Shown: positions 24,328-31,693, counted from the stretch's first letter. The stretch is 32,238 nt of DNA from an uncultured Rhizobiaceae group bacterium (GCA_938044775.1 CALIOE010000055.1:1-32238), one strand, 5' to 3'. Translations and numbers: made by a program. The notes: generated from the letters alone by a model not told the origin.

Positions 24328-25286
24328 TGGCCAGGAGCCAACCAAAATTTGATGCGATCTTCGCTGGACTGACAATCCTGGACATTGCCGGCCGACCGGT
24401 TACCTCGATACCCGACGGCGGCGGCATCGCTTTTATTGACGAGATCCGGATGAACCCGGCAGGCACAGCTTCCGGTGCTGTCATGAACGCAGCCAAACTG
24501 GGTTTGCGATGCTCTACTTCAGCATGTGTTGGCAAAGATGAAAAAGGTGATTTTATCGTTGACCAGTATAAGCGGATGGGAATTGACTGTTCTCTTATCC
24601 AACGCACAGAAGCGGTCGCAACCTCGGCCACGATTTTGCCTATCAGGCCAAATGGTGAGCGCCCCGCTCTGCATTGCCGTGGCGCTTCAGACGAGTGGTT
24701 CGTTTCGGATGAGGCGTTCGATTCTGTTTGCAGTGCCCGCTACCTGCATCACGGCGGCACGGGGTTCCTTGCCAGGATGGATGAAGGACAAAGCGCCAAG
24801 CTCCTTGCTCACGCGAAGCGACAGGGTTTGACGATCACAATGGATCTTATTGGCCCCACCGACAAAACCGTTGATCAACTTGCTGCCCTTCTGCCTGCGG
24901 TCGATTATTTCATGCCTTCGATGGAGGAAGCGGAGTTCATATCCGGACGATCGCAACCGGGCGAAGCGGCTAAGTTTTTTAAAGATCTCGGGGCCACCAC
25001 CTGTATCTTCAAATGGGGTGACAGGGGCTCCTTCATCAGCACGGACGATGATGATTGGCGGATGCCGGCTTTCAAGGTCGACGTCTCCGATACGACCGGA
25101 TGTGGCGACAGCTATTGCGGTGGCTTCATTGCGGGACTGTCGATGGGATATGACCTCGAACAAGCCTGCCGGCTGGGTACAGCGGTATCCGGCCTTGTGG
25201 CCACTGGACTTGGATCAGACGCGGGTGTGGTGGATCTCGAACAAACGCTCGCATTCATTGAAACCGCGACAACTCTGGATGTCTGA
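24327..25286 (+). CDS. PfkB-family (ribokinase-like) carbohydrate kinase
   Basis: A 319-residue kinase. The N-terminal region has the NPAGTASGAVMNAAKLGL glycine motif (about 43-60), and the C-terminal signature is DTTGCGDSYCGGFIAGL (about 255-271) with catalytic-base Asp261. The usual GAGD is GCGD here. ATG 24327 overlaps the kinase stop upstream and has GGAGG 7 bases before it. It is the second kinase in the same operon, so the pathway may phosphorylate two intermediates, or the two enzymes may serve different substrates. Ribose, a 2-keto-3-deoxy acid, a nucleoside or tagatose-6-phosphate-like substrates are all compatible with the family. Confidence 0.9.
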   Translation: MARSQPKFDAIFAGLTILDIAGRPVTSIPDGGGIAFIDEIRMNPAGTASGAVMNAAKLGLRCSTSACVGKDEKGDFIVDQYKRMGIDCSLIQRTEAVATSATILPIRPNGERPALHCRGASDEWFVSDEAFDSVCSARYLHHGGTGFLARMDEGQSAKLLAHAKRQGLTITMDLIGPTDKTVDQLAALLPAVDYFMPSMEEAEFISGRSQPGEAAKFFKDLGATTCIFKWGDRGSFISTDDDDWRMPAFKVDVSDTTGCGDSYCGGFIAGLSMGYDLEQACRLGTAVSGLVATGLGSDAGVVDLEQTLAFIETATTLDV

Positions 25287-26283
25287 CTTGGCTCAAGCAC
25301 TCGAAACGCAGGAACGTACCCATTCCCAGCGCGACGATTCCGTTCTCGCGAATGCGGCACTGCTCTACTATAAGGAGGGGCTGACACAGAACGAAATTGC
25401 GCTTCGACTCGGTGTCTCGAGGCCGACCGTGATAAACTATCTGCGCCTGGCCCGAGAGCAGAACATCGTCGACATCAGAATTAATGGCGCTTCATTTGCG
25501 GTCTCAAGTCTTTCGAAGGAGTTGCGGGACAAATACGGGCTCGTCGATGTCTATGTTGCCGAATTTGGTCCAGACCGCAGAAGCCCGACCGCTAATCTCA
25601 GCACTTTGAGAAACCAACATGTGGCCAGAGTTGGCGCGATGGCTTTGCACGAGATCCTCCAGCCGGGCGACGTCGTAGGAGTTGCCTGGGGAGAGACAAT
25701 ACACTTTCTTGCTGAAGAGGTTCCCCGTCGGAAGATTGCGGATCTGACTGTGTGTCAGATGATTGGTTCCATGACTTCGCCCCTGATATCAACTGCGGAG
25801 AGCTGTGCCATTCGCATATCATCCCGCCTTAGCGCTGACTGTTACACTTTGCATGCACCGGCAATTCTGACGACACCCGAGCTGGCTGAAGCATTGCGCA
25901 ACGAGCCCGTTATTCGAACCCAGCTTGAGAAATTCAATTCGTTCGACCGCACCATTTTCTCGGTCGGAAATTGTGATGCCGACACTCACATCGTTCAGAC
26001 ATCCATCACCAGCAAAAGCGAGTTTGACTGGTATACGGCACAGGGGGCGGTGGGCGTGTTGTGCGGTCGCTTTATCGACGATGACGGCAACCACATCATC
26101 GGGCAAATGGACGATCGTATGATCGGAATCACACTGAGTGAGGTTAAATCAAAGGGGTCAGGAGTTCTGGTAGCTGGCGGCCCTGCCAAGCTGAACGCTA
26201 TAAGGGCCACGCTGAAAGGGGGATACGTCTCCCACCTCGTTGTCGACGACGATACGGCACGCGGCCTGATGTCGGAGCAGTAA
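25279..26283 (+). CDS. SorC/LsrR-family sugar-binding transcriptional regulator
   Basis: A 334-residue regulator. The N-terminal helix-turn-helix lies at about 25-65 (YYKEGLTQNEIALRLGVSRP, then TVINYLRLARE). The C-terminal sugar-phosphate sensing domain (about 70-330, SorC/DeoR fold) includes GDVVGVAWGETIHFL and the closing GVLVAGGPAKLNAIRATLKG. The start at 25279 overlaps the PfkB gene by 8 bp. A longer in-frame extension back to 24850 overlaps PfkB in another frame and is rejected. Family members are usually released from DNA by a phosphorylated sugar made by a neighbouring kinase, as LsrR is by phospho-AI-2. It likely controls both its own operon and the divergent transporter through the palindrome at 22752-22775. 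Confidence 0.92.
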   Translation: MSDLAQALETQERTHSQRDDSVLANAALLYYKEGLTQNEIALRLGVSRPTVINYLRLAREQNIVDIRINGASFAVSSLSKELRDKYGLVDVYVAEFGPDRRSPTANLSTLRNQHVARVGAMALHEILQPGDVVGVAWGETIHFLAEEVPRRKIADLTVCQMIGSMTSPLISTAESCAIRISSRLSADCYTLHAPAILTTPELAEALRNEPVIRTQLEKFNSFDRTIFSVGNCDADTHIVQTSITSKSEFDWYTAQGAVGVLCGRFIDDDGNHIIGQMDDRMIGITLSEVKSKGSGVLVAGGPAKLNAIRATLKGGYVSHLVVDDDTARGLMSEQ

Positions 26284-26302
26284 GGTTGCGTGGAGAAATA
26301 TC

Positions 26303-27340
26303 ATGACATCAATTGCGATAATAGGTGATCTGTTCATGCTGCCCGAAGTTTTTGAGCAAAAAATCCGGGAGGCCCATATCGGCGAGCTCGATATTCGAAC
26401 ACAGTTGCAACCCTGGCCGGACGTTCCGATGGAGCACGGTTATGCGGTGCCAGGAATGGACGGGCTGAAGGAGTATTTCGGTAACGGCGATGAGGTCGTA
26501 GAATTTGTTGCAGATGCTGAAATTTTCGTAACGCATTTGGCACCCTTGTCGCGAGGAATGATTGAGCGTCTGCCGAATCTGAAACTGGTTGCCGTGTCGC
26601 GCGGCGGTCCGGTGAACATCGATATGGCCGCCGCCCGCGAACGAGAAATCCTCGTGGTCAATACACCCGGCCGCAATGCAAGCGCCGTCGCTGAGTTTAC
26701 AATTGGTGCCATTCTGGCAGAGACACGTCTGATCCGCGAAGGACATGAATCATTGCGGGCAGGCAATTGGCGTGGCGATCTTTATCGAGCGGACCGGACC
26801 GGGCGCGAACTCAACGAAATGACGGTGGGGGTGGTTGGTTACGGCAACATTGGCACGAAGGTTGTGCGGCTGCTTCGGGCATTTGGGACAAAAGTGCTGG
26901 TTCATGACCCCTATGTGCAACTGACAGCCGAAGATCGGCTCGATGGGGTTGAGCATGTCGGACTGACCGAGCTTCTATCGAACAGCGACGTTGTCACCAT
27001 GCACCCGAGAGTCACCGAAGAGACCCGGCACATGATGAATGAGGAAACGTTCAGTCATATGAAAAGTGATGCAGTCTTCGTCAATACGGCACGTGGGCCT
27101 CTGGTTGATTATGATGCTCTCTACGCGTGCTTGGAATCCGGACTGATTGGCAGTGCGATGCTGGAAACATTCGCCATTGAGCCTGTTCCTGATGACTGGC
27201 CCTTGCTTAAGCTTCCCAACGTTACATTGACGCCGCATATCGCTGGAGCATCGGTCAGAACAGTGACCTTTGCTGCGGAACAGGCCGCAGAGGAAGTGCG
27301 GCGCTTTCTTGCGATGCAACCCCCCGTCAATCCGAGATAG
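26303..27340 (+). CDS. D-isomer-specific 2-hydroxyacid dehydrogenase
   Basis: A 345-residue NAD-dependent oxidoreductase. The Rossmann motif GVVGYGNIGTKV is at about 176-187, with Asp202 (VHDPYV) favouring NAD. Catalytic residues of the family are visible as Arg264 (NTARGPLVDYDAL), Glu293 (AIEPVPDDWPLL) and His312 (TPHIAG). It would interconvert a 2-hydroxy acid and a 2-oxo acid, or act on a phosphorylated hydroxy acid as in SerA. It follows the regulator gene by 19 bp and precedes the aldolase by 13 bp. In this operon it may handle an acid produced from the imported compound, possibly a methylthio-hydroxy acid; this is inference. GGAG lies 10 bases before the start. Confidence 0.92.
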   Translation: MTSIAIIGDLFMLPEVFEQKIREAHIGELDIRTQLQPWPDVPMEHGYAVPGMDGLKEYFGNGDEVVEFVADAEIFVTHLAPLSRGMIERLPNLKLVAVSRGGPVNIDMAAAREREILVVNTPGRNASAVAEFTIGAILAETRLIREGHESLRAGNWRGDLYRADRTGRELNEMTVGVVGYGNIGTKVVRLLRAFGTKVLVHDPYVQLTAEDRLDGVEHVGLTELLSNSDVVTMHPRVTEETRHMMNEETFSHMKSDAVFVNTARGPLVDYDALYACLESGLIGSAMLETFAIEPVPDDWPLLKLPNVTLTPHIAGASVRTVTFAAEQAAEEVRRFLAMQPPVNPR

Positions 27341-27353
27341 GACAACTCAGATC

Positions 27354-28025
27354 ATGGCCATGTCAAAAAAGGAAAGAGCCCTGAGGAAGGCCATGATTGA
27401 TGGTTGCCTGGAGATGAACAGGCAGGGTCTCAATCAGGGAACGTCGGGCAATATCAGCGTTCGGTACAAAGATCGGATGTTGATCACGCCGAGCGCAACA
27501 CCTTATGAGTCCATGAAGCCGGAAATGATGGCTTCGATGCCGCTTGCAAAGAAGGATGGCGCCTGGGATGGTCCGCTCAAGCCGTCAACGGAATGGCATT
27601 TCCACATGGATATCCTCCGTAAGCGCTCGGAAATCGGCGCAGTGGTTCACCTCCATTCACCCTATGCAACAGTCCTGGCAATTGCCAGAAAGCCCATTCC
27701 AGCCTGCCACTACATGGTCGCCGTGTTTGGTGGTTCTGACGTACGTTGCGCAGGCTACGAACGCTACGGAACCGAAGCTCTGTCCCGCGAGGCATTGACC
27801 GCACTCGAGGGCAGAACAGCCTGTCTCCTTGCCAATCACGGCATGATTGCACTTGGAGAATCACTGGAAAAGGCGCTTTGGACCGCGGTCGAGCTTGAAA
27901 CGCTGGCGCGACAATATTTCAATTCTCTCCTGATTGGTGGCCCTGTTCTGCTGAGCGAGAGTGAGATAGACGAAACGCTTCGTGGGTTTTCAGACTATGG
28001 CCTGCAGCGAAGTGCGGGGAAATGA
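27354..28025 (+). CDS. class II aldolase/adducin family protein (fuculose-phosphate aldolase-like)
   Basis: A 223-residue zinc-dependent aldolase. It shows the phosphate-binding GTSGNISVR (29-37), the catalytic Glu80 in KPSTEWHFHMD, the zinc ligands His99 and His101 in VVHLHSPYAT, and His162 in LLANHGMIA. Family members cleave sugar 1-phosphates into dihydroxyacetone phosphate and an aldehyde (FucA, RhaD-like, Ald2). Related proteins dehydrate methylthioribulose-1-phosphate (MtnB) or decarboxylate. Ald2 of Rhodospirillum rubrum cleaves methylthioribulose-1-phosphate to 2-(methylthio)acetaldehyde, which is suggestive beside a methanethiol oxidase. ATG 27354 is used; the ATG at 27360 is an alternative. 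A perfect hairpin follows the gene. Confidence 0.9.
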   Translation: MAMSKKERALRKAMIDGCLEMNRQGLNQGTSGNISVRYKDRMLITPSATPYESMKPEMMASMPLAKKDGAWDGPLKPSTEWHFHMDILRKRSEIGAVVHLHSPYATVLAIARKPIPACHYMVAVFGGSDVRCAGYERYGTEALSREALTALEGRTACLLANHGMIALGESLEKALWTAVELETLARQYFNSLLIGGPVLLSESEIDETLRGFSDYGLQRSAGK

Positions 28026-28030
28026 CGTTA

Positions 28031-28046
28031 CCGGCTGTTTAGCCGG
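28031..28046 (+). promoter_or_regulatory. hairpin just before the methanethiol oxidase ribosome-binding site
   Basis: CCGGCT (28031-28036) and AGCCGG (28041-28046) form a perfect 6-bp stem around GTTT. No T-run follows, so it is not a terminator. The right arm runs into the purine-rich Shine-Dalgarno GGGGGAGGG (28045-28053) of the next gene. The structure could tune translation or mRNA stability at the boundary between the sugar and the sulfur halves of the operon. Confidence 0.55.
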
Positions 28047-28061
28047 GGGAGGGTGGAAACT

Positions 28062-29414
28062 ATGCCAGATGAATGTTGCGGGCCGGGATATGCCTCGCCG
28101 GCTGCTGCAATGCAGGCACCGCGCGAAAAGCTGCTCTATACAATCGCAATTTATGTTGGGACAGGCATAGAGAAGCCCGACTATCTTGCGACGATAGACG
28201 CCGATCCGGATAGCGCCACCTACAGTAAGGTCATCAGTCGGCTCGAGATGCCCGGAATCGGCGACGAGTTGCATCATATGGGTTGGAACGCCTGTTCGTC
28301 CTGCCACGATGATGCGGAAATGGAGCGCAAGTTCCTCATTGTGCCAGGCGTGCGCTCGTCAAATCTTCATATCGTTGATTGCGCCACGGATCCACGGAAC
28401 CCGAAGCTTCACAAAATTATCGATGGCGCCGAGATCAAGGCTGCGACCAATCTCTCAGCACCCCATACGGTTCATTGCCTGCGCTCCGACATCATCATTT
28501 CGATGCTTGGCGATGCCCAGGGTAACCCGCCCGGCGGTTTTCTTCACCTCGACAAGGATTTTAACATTTTGGGCCGCTGGGAGAATGACCTGGGCGGCAT
28601 GAAGTTCAACTATGACTTCTGGTATCAACCGCGCCACAACGTGATGGTCTCCAGCGAATGGGCCGGTCCCAATACCTTTATGCCCGGCTTCGATCTCGAG
28701 GAAGTTGGTCACCTCAAATATGGGCGAGAATTGCACTTTTGGGACTTCGAGAAAAAGGCGGTTAAGGAAACTTTCTACCTTGGAGAAGATGGCCTCGTCC
28801 CGCTGGAGGTAAGGTTTCATCACGACCCGGATTCAAGCCATGGTTTCGTCGGGGCTGCCTTGTCGTCCAACATTATCCACTGGTGGAAAGACGATGGTGA
28901 TTGGAAATGGGAAAAGGTTATCGACGTTTCCAACGAGAAACACCCCGAATGGCCTATCCCGCTACCTGGCATGATCACCGTCATTCTTCTGTCCATGGAT
29001 GACAAATACCTCTATTTCTGCAACTGGCTGCACGGCGACATTCGCCAGTACGACATTTCAGATCCACATAATCCCGTTCTGACCGGTCAGGTTTGGATGG
29101 GCGGATTGCTGGGCAAAGCGCCGCTGGTGAACGGGCACAAGATCACTGGCGGTCCGCAAATGATCCAGCTGTCCCTTGATGGAAAGCGTCTCTACGTCAC
29201 AACTTCGCTGTTCTCGACCTGGGACAACCAGTTCTATCCAGAGATTCGGGAAAACGGCGGCTGCATGGTCATGGTCAATTGCGACACGGAAAATGGCGGT
29301 ATGGACATTGACGAAGACTTCTTTGTCGACTTTGGCAAGGAACCCAATGGTCCCTCGCGTTGCCATGAAACACGCTATCCGGGCGGTGACTGCACGTCGG
29401 ATATTTTCCTGTGA
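28062..29414 (+). CDS. mtoX: methanethiol oxidase, selenium-binding protein 56 (SBP56) family
   Basis: A 450-residue protein closely resembling human SELENBP1 and bacterial MtoX, which oxidise methanethiol with O2 and water to formaldehyde, hydrogen sulfide and hydrogen peroxide. The N-terminus CCGPGYASPAAAMQAPREKL, the block DELHHMGWNACSSCHDD (about 68-84), His135/His138, FNYDFWYQPRHNVM, NWLHGDIRQYDISDP, GGPQMIQLSLDGKRLYVTTS and the C-terminal RCHETRYPGGDCTSDIF all match. The conserved His residues (71, 72, 135, 138, 435) are candidate copper ligands. No export signal is evident, unlike some periplasmic bacterial versions. ATG 28062 follows a strong GGGGGAGGG. The stop overlaps the ferredoxin start (GTGA). 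Function is assigned by family; methanethiol as substrate here is likely but not proven. Confidence 0.9.
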   Translation: MPDECCGPGYASPAAAMQAPREKLLYTIAIYVGTGIEKPDYLATIDADPDSATYSKVISRLEMPGIGDELHHMGWNACSSCHDDAEMERKFLIVPGVRSSNLHIVDCATDPRNPKLHKIIDGAEIKAATNLSAPHTVHCLRSDIIISMLGDAQGNPPGGFLHLDKDFNILGRWENDLGGMKFNYDFWYQPRHNVMVSSEWAGPNTFMPGFDLEEVGHLKYGRELHFWDFEKKAVKETFYLGEDGLVPLEVRFHHDPDSSHGFVGAALSSNIIHWWKDDGDWKWEKVIDVSNEKHPEWPIPLPGMITVILLSMDDKYLYFCNWLHGDIRQYDISDPHNPVLTGQVWMGGLLGKAPLVNGHKITGGPQMIQLSLDGKRLYVTTSLFSTWDNQFYPEIRENGGCMVMVNCDTENGGMDIDEDFFVDFGKEPNGPSRCHETRYPGGDCTSDIFL

Positions 29415-29785
29415 CCGGCGCCGTCACCATAACCATTGCTAATCGGGGAGGCGCCAGTTTTTTGGTTGATCCCAAAAAACCGCTGTTGGCGAGCCTTGAG
29501 GCACAGGGTGTTTCATTGCCGTATGGCTGTAAATATGGCGGCTGCATTACCTGCGCGGCGAAGCTGCTGCACGGAGAAATTGACCAGCAAGCGGCCGTGG
29601 CGCTGAATAACAAACAACTTCGTGATGGCTATGTCCTGCTTTGCGTCGCAAGGCCGAAGAGCGACTGCACCCTGGATGTGGGTGTCGACAGCCACGACAA
29701 ACTGTATCGCAATCCGTTTGCTGAGCCGCTTAAACAAGATGAGTTGAAAGCCGATATTGCGACCCAACCGGAGGAGACCAGATGA
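29411..29785 (+). CDS. plant-type 2Fe-2S ferredoxin
   Basis: A 124-residue electron carrier. The iron-sulfur ligands are Cys40, Cys45 and Cys48 in YGCKYGGCITCAAK and Cys78 in VLLCVARP, the C-x4-C-x2-C...C pattern of plant and adrenodoxin-like ferredoxins. It starts with GTG, overlapping the stop of mtoX by 4 bp, and ends overlapping the next ATG by 4 bp, so translation is coupled to both neighbours. A C-terminal tail (about 90-124) rich in Lys, Asp and Glu is longer than in minimal ferredoxins. Known MtoX needs no ferredoxin, so the redox partner is open. No ferredoxin reductase gene is in the window. Confidence 0.92.
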   Translation: MTGAVTITIANRGGASFLVDPKKPLLASLEAQGVSLPYGCKYGGCITCAAKLLHGEIDQQAAVALNNKQLRDGYVLLCVARPKSDCTLDVGVDSHDKLYRNPFAEPLKQDELKADIATQPEETR

Positions 29786-30246
29786 CCGCAATCCATATGG
29801 ATCATGATGCCGACTATCCGGCCGACTATCTTGCCGACATTCTAAGATCGGTGAAGACCATTGCGATGGTCGGAGCCAGTTCGGACCCGACCAAATTCAG
29901 CTACGGCGTTTTGCGGGTATTGAGTGAAACCGGCTACGACATGATTCCCGTGAATCCCAGGGAAGCCGGAACCGAAATCCGCGGGCTTCCGGTCGTGGCT
30001 TCGCTTGAAGAAATTGAACGGCCGATCGACATGGTCGAAGTGTTTCGAGCGTCCAGCGCTTTGATGGGCATTGCCCATGAAGCAATAGGAGTCGGCGCAA
30101 TGGTATTGTGGTCGCAAATCGGTGTCGTCGATAAGGAAGCGGCGCGCCTGGCTGAAGACGCCGGGTTGAAAGTTGTCATGAATCGCTGCCCTAAGATCGA
30201 GCTGTTCAGGCCATTCTGGAAGCCCAGACTGGGCCTCAAAATCTAA
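29782..30246 (+). CDS. CoA-binding domain protein (YccU/COG1832 family)
   Basis: A 154-residue Rossmann-fold protein. The nucleotide-binding motif TIAMVGASSDPTKFSYGVLR (about 29-48) and the C-terminal VVMNRCPKIELFRP are characteristic of the YccU-type CoA-binding family, whose biochemical role is not established. In other bacteria such genes are often found next to Cys/Met metabolism PLP enzymes; here one lies tail-to-tail 26 bp away. ATG 29782 overlaps the ferredoxin stop and is preceded by GGAGGAGA. It is the last gene of the operon. It may bind CoA or a CoA thioester linked to the sulfur or acetyl products of the pathway; this is inference. Confidence 0.88.
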   Translation: MTAIHMDHDADYPADYLADILRSVKTIAMVGASSDPTKFSYGVLRVLSETGYDMIPVNPREAGTEIRGLPVVASLEEIERPIDMVEVFRASSALMGIAHEAIGVGAMVLWSQIGVVDKEAARLAEDAGLKVVMNRCPKIELFRPFWKPRLGLKI

Positions 30247-30272
30247 TCTGTCAGACGATCAGGTCGATAAGC

Positions 30273-31481
30273 TCAAAGCACCTTCGCGAGGTCGGCAACC
30301 AGGTCCTCTGTGTCTTCCAATCCAACAGAAAGCCTGAAGACGCCATCGCCGGCAAATTGGCGATAGGACTCAAGAGACTTTCCCTCCAGTCGAAATGAAG
30401 TCTCCATGAGACCGGCTGTCTCCATCCAGAAAACCAGGCTGCGATGATGACCAAGCGAAACGGCGTAGTGAATGACATCCAAATGGTCGATCATATTCTG
30501 CGCAACACCCGTTCCTGTTTTCGCATCTCCAACCTGAAACGAAATCATGCCGGACATGTTGGTCATCTGGCGTTGGGCAAGTTCGTATTGTGGATGTGAT
30601 TTCAGTCCGGGATAAATGACTTTGGTGACTGTGTTTCGGCTTTCCAGCCATTCAGCAACTTGCAGGGCGTTTTGTTGATGGGTCTTCATCCGGATTGGTA
30701 AGGTTGAAGCCCCACGGGCGATCAGCCAGGCGTTAAACGGAGACATGATCGCGCCATGGTGAATGGCCGACTCTGCCCTGATTTTTCCGATAAGCTCAGC
30801 GGTTCCTGCCACTGCTCCGCCGATGGCATCACCATGACCGCCGATATATTTGGTAACCGAATGCATGATCAGGTCGACGCCGAGCTCTTTACTCCTTTGG
30901 CCAATCGGTGAGGCAAATGTCGCATCACATGAGACAAGCGCCCCGCTCCCGTGAGCCAGCTGCGCAATCAAAGCGAGGTCGGTCAGTCGACCAATCGGGT
31001 TAACCGGACTCTCGCAATGGACGAGCTTGGTGTTGTCTTGAAGCGACGCGGCAACGGCCTCAGGATCAGACATGTCAACCAGACTCACCGCGATCCCCAG
31101 GCGCGGCAGCGTGTCCCGTGCAAGCTCAGCGACACCTGCATAGGAAACGTCTGAGACCACCGCGTGATCGCCTGCGGACAGGAATGTCAGGAAGATTGCC
31201 GTTGCAGCCGCCATTCCCGAGGCCAGACAGAGGCAGTCCTCGGTTTTCTCAAGGGCTGATATCTTGCGTTCGAGCATACCAACTGTGGGATTGCCCCAGC
31301 GCCCGTAGAGAAAGCCGGAGCTCTCTTTGAGATCATGGGCTGAAAAGCCCGCAACCCGATCCGTTACAAATGTAGATGACATATGAAGCGGAGGAACCGA
31401 TGCACCGGTTTCCGCGTCCGGCGTTTCGCCGGCATGAATGGCAGTCGTGTTCGGACCGTAGTCCTTGTTGCGCAGGACCAT
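30273..31481 (-). CDS. Cys/Met metabolism PLP-dependent enzyme (cystathionine gamma-synthase/lyase family)
   Basis: A 402-residue trans-sulfuration enzyme. PLP and substrate motifs are LYGRWGNPT (58-66), ASGMAAATA (87-95) and the Schiff-base Lys211 in HSVTKYIGGHGDAIGG. It would catalyse beta- or gamma-elimination or replacement on a sulfur amino acid such as cystathionine, methionine or O-acyl-homoserine. The residue pattern where methionine gamma-lyase carries its YGCT motif reads YAGV (114-117), so the key Cys of classical methionine gamma-lyase is missing. GGGAGG precedes the start. It converges on the methanethiol oxidase operon. It could supply methanethiol or use its sulfide product; the exact reaction is undecided. 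Confidence 0.9.
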   Translation of the reverse strand: MVLRNKDYGPNTTAIHAGETPDAETGASVPPLHMSSTFVTDRVAGFSAHDLKESSGFLYGRWGNPTVGMLERKISALEKTEDCLCLASGMAAATAIFLTFLSAGDHAVVSDVSYAGVAELARDTLPRLGIAVSLVDMSDPEAVAASLQDNTKLVHCESPVNPIGRLTDLALIAQLAHGSGALVSCDATFASPIGQRSKELGVDLIMHSVTKYIGGHGDAIGGAVAGTAELIGKIRAESAIHHGAIMSPFNAWLIARGASTLPIRMKTHQQNALQVAEWLESRNTVTKVIYPGLKSHPQYELAQRQMTNMSGMISFQVGDAKTGTGVAQNMIDHLDVIHYAVSLGHHRSLVFWMETAGLMETSFRLEGKSLESYRQFAGDGVFRLSVGLEDTEDLVADLAKVL

Positions 31482-31693
31482 GTTTCAGCCTCCCAAATGA
31501 TTTCATGTCTTAGGGCGCCATCTCATCGTTTGTGTCAAGATGATGATTCAGAATCGCGGCCAGATGAGAAGATGCGTCGGGCGTTGCGCTGAGAGAAAAG
31601 AACATCGTTCAGGGAATTCGGTGCAGTGATTGGCGAGCAATGCGCCAAACCGCTGGTCTGGCCTTCTCTTCAGTGCTTTTGTATCGTCAGTGA
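31482..31693 (-). promoter_or_regulatory. leader/promoter region of the Cys/Met enzyme gene
   Basis: On the minus strand TTGACA (31538-31533) is a good -35 hexamer, with only weak -10 candidates 17-20 bp downstream. The same TTGTGTCAA string (plus strand 31530-31538) occurs at 22750-22758 beside the candidate operator. Overlapping hairpins lie at 31630-31662. No SAM-riboswitch consensus was recognised. Confidence 0.45.
31630..31662 (-). promoter_or_regulatory. two mutually exclusive hairpins
   Basis: TTGGCG/CGCCAA (31630-31635 and 31643-31648) form one stem. GCCAAACC/GGTCTGGC (31644-31651 and 31655-31662; 8 bp with one G-U on the minus strand) form another. They share 31644-31648 and cannot form together. 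On the minus strand they lie between the upstream NicX-like gene and the Cys/Met gene, with no T-tract after either. They could be an attenuator-like element, a terminator relic or an operator. Confidence 0.4.

Noticed and set aside
24850..25278. Upstream extension of the regulator reading frame
   Set aside because: It lies within the PfkB coding sequence in another frame; the regulator's HTH begins soon after the ATG at 25279 and the total from there fits the SorC family.
18025..26283. Identity as a classical Lsr autoinducer-2 system
   Set aside because: The set (two permeases, double ATPase, FGGY kinase, SorC regulator) is Lsr-like, but the binding protein does not resemble LsrB, no LsrF/LsrG is present, and PfkB and class II aldolase genes do not belong to Lsr.
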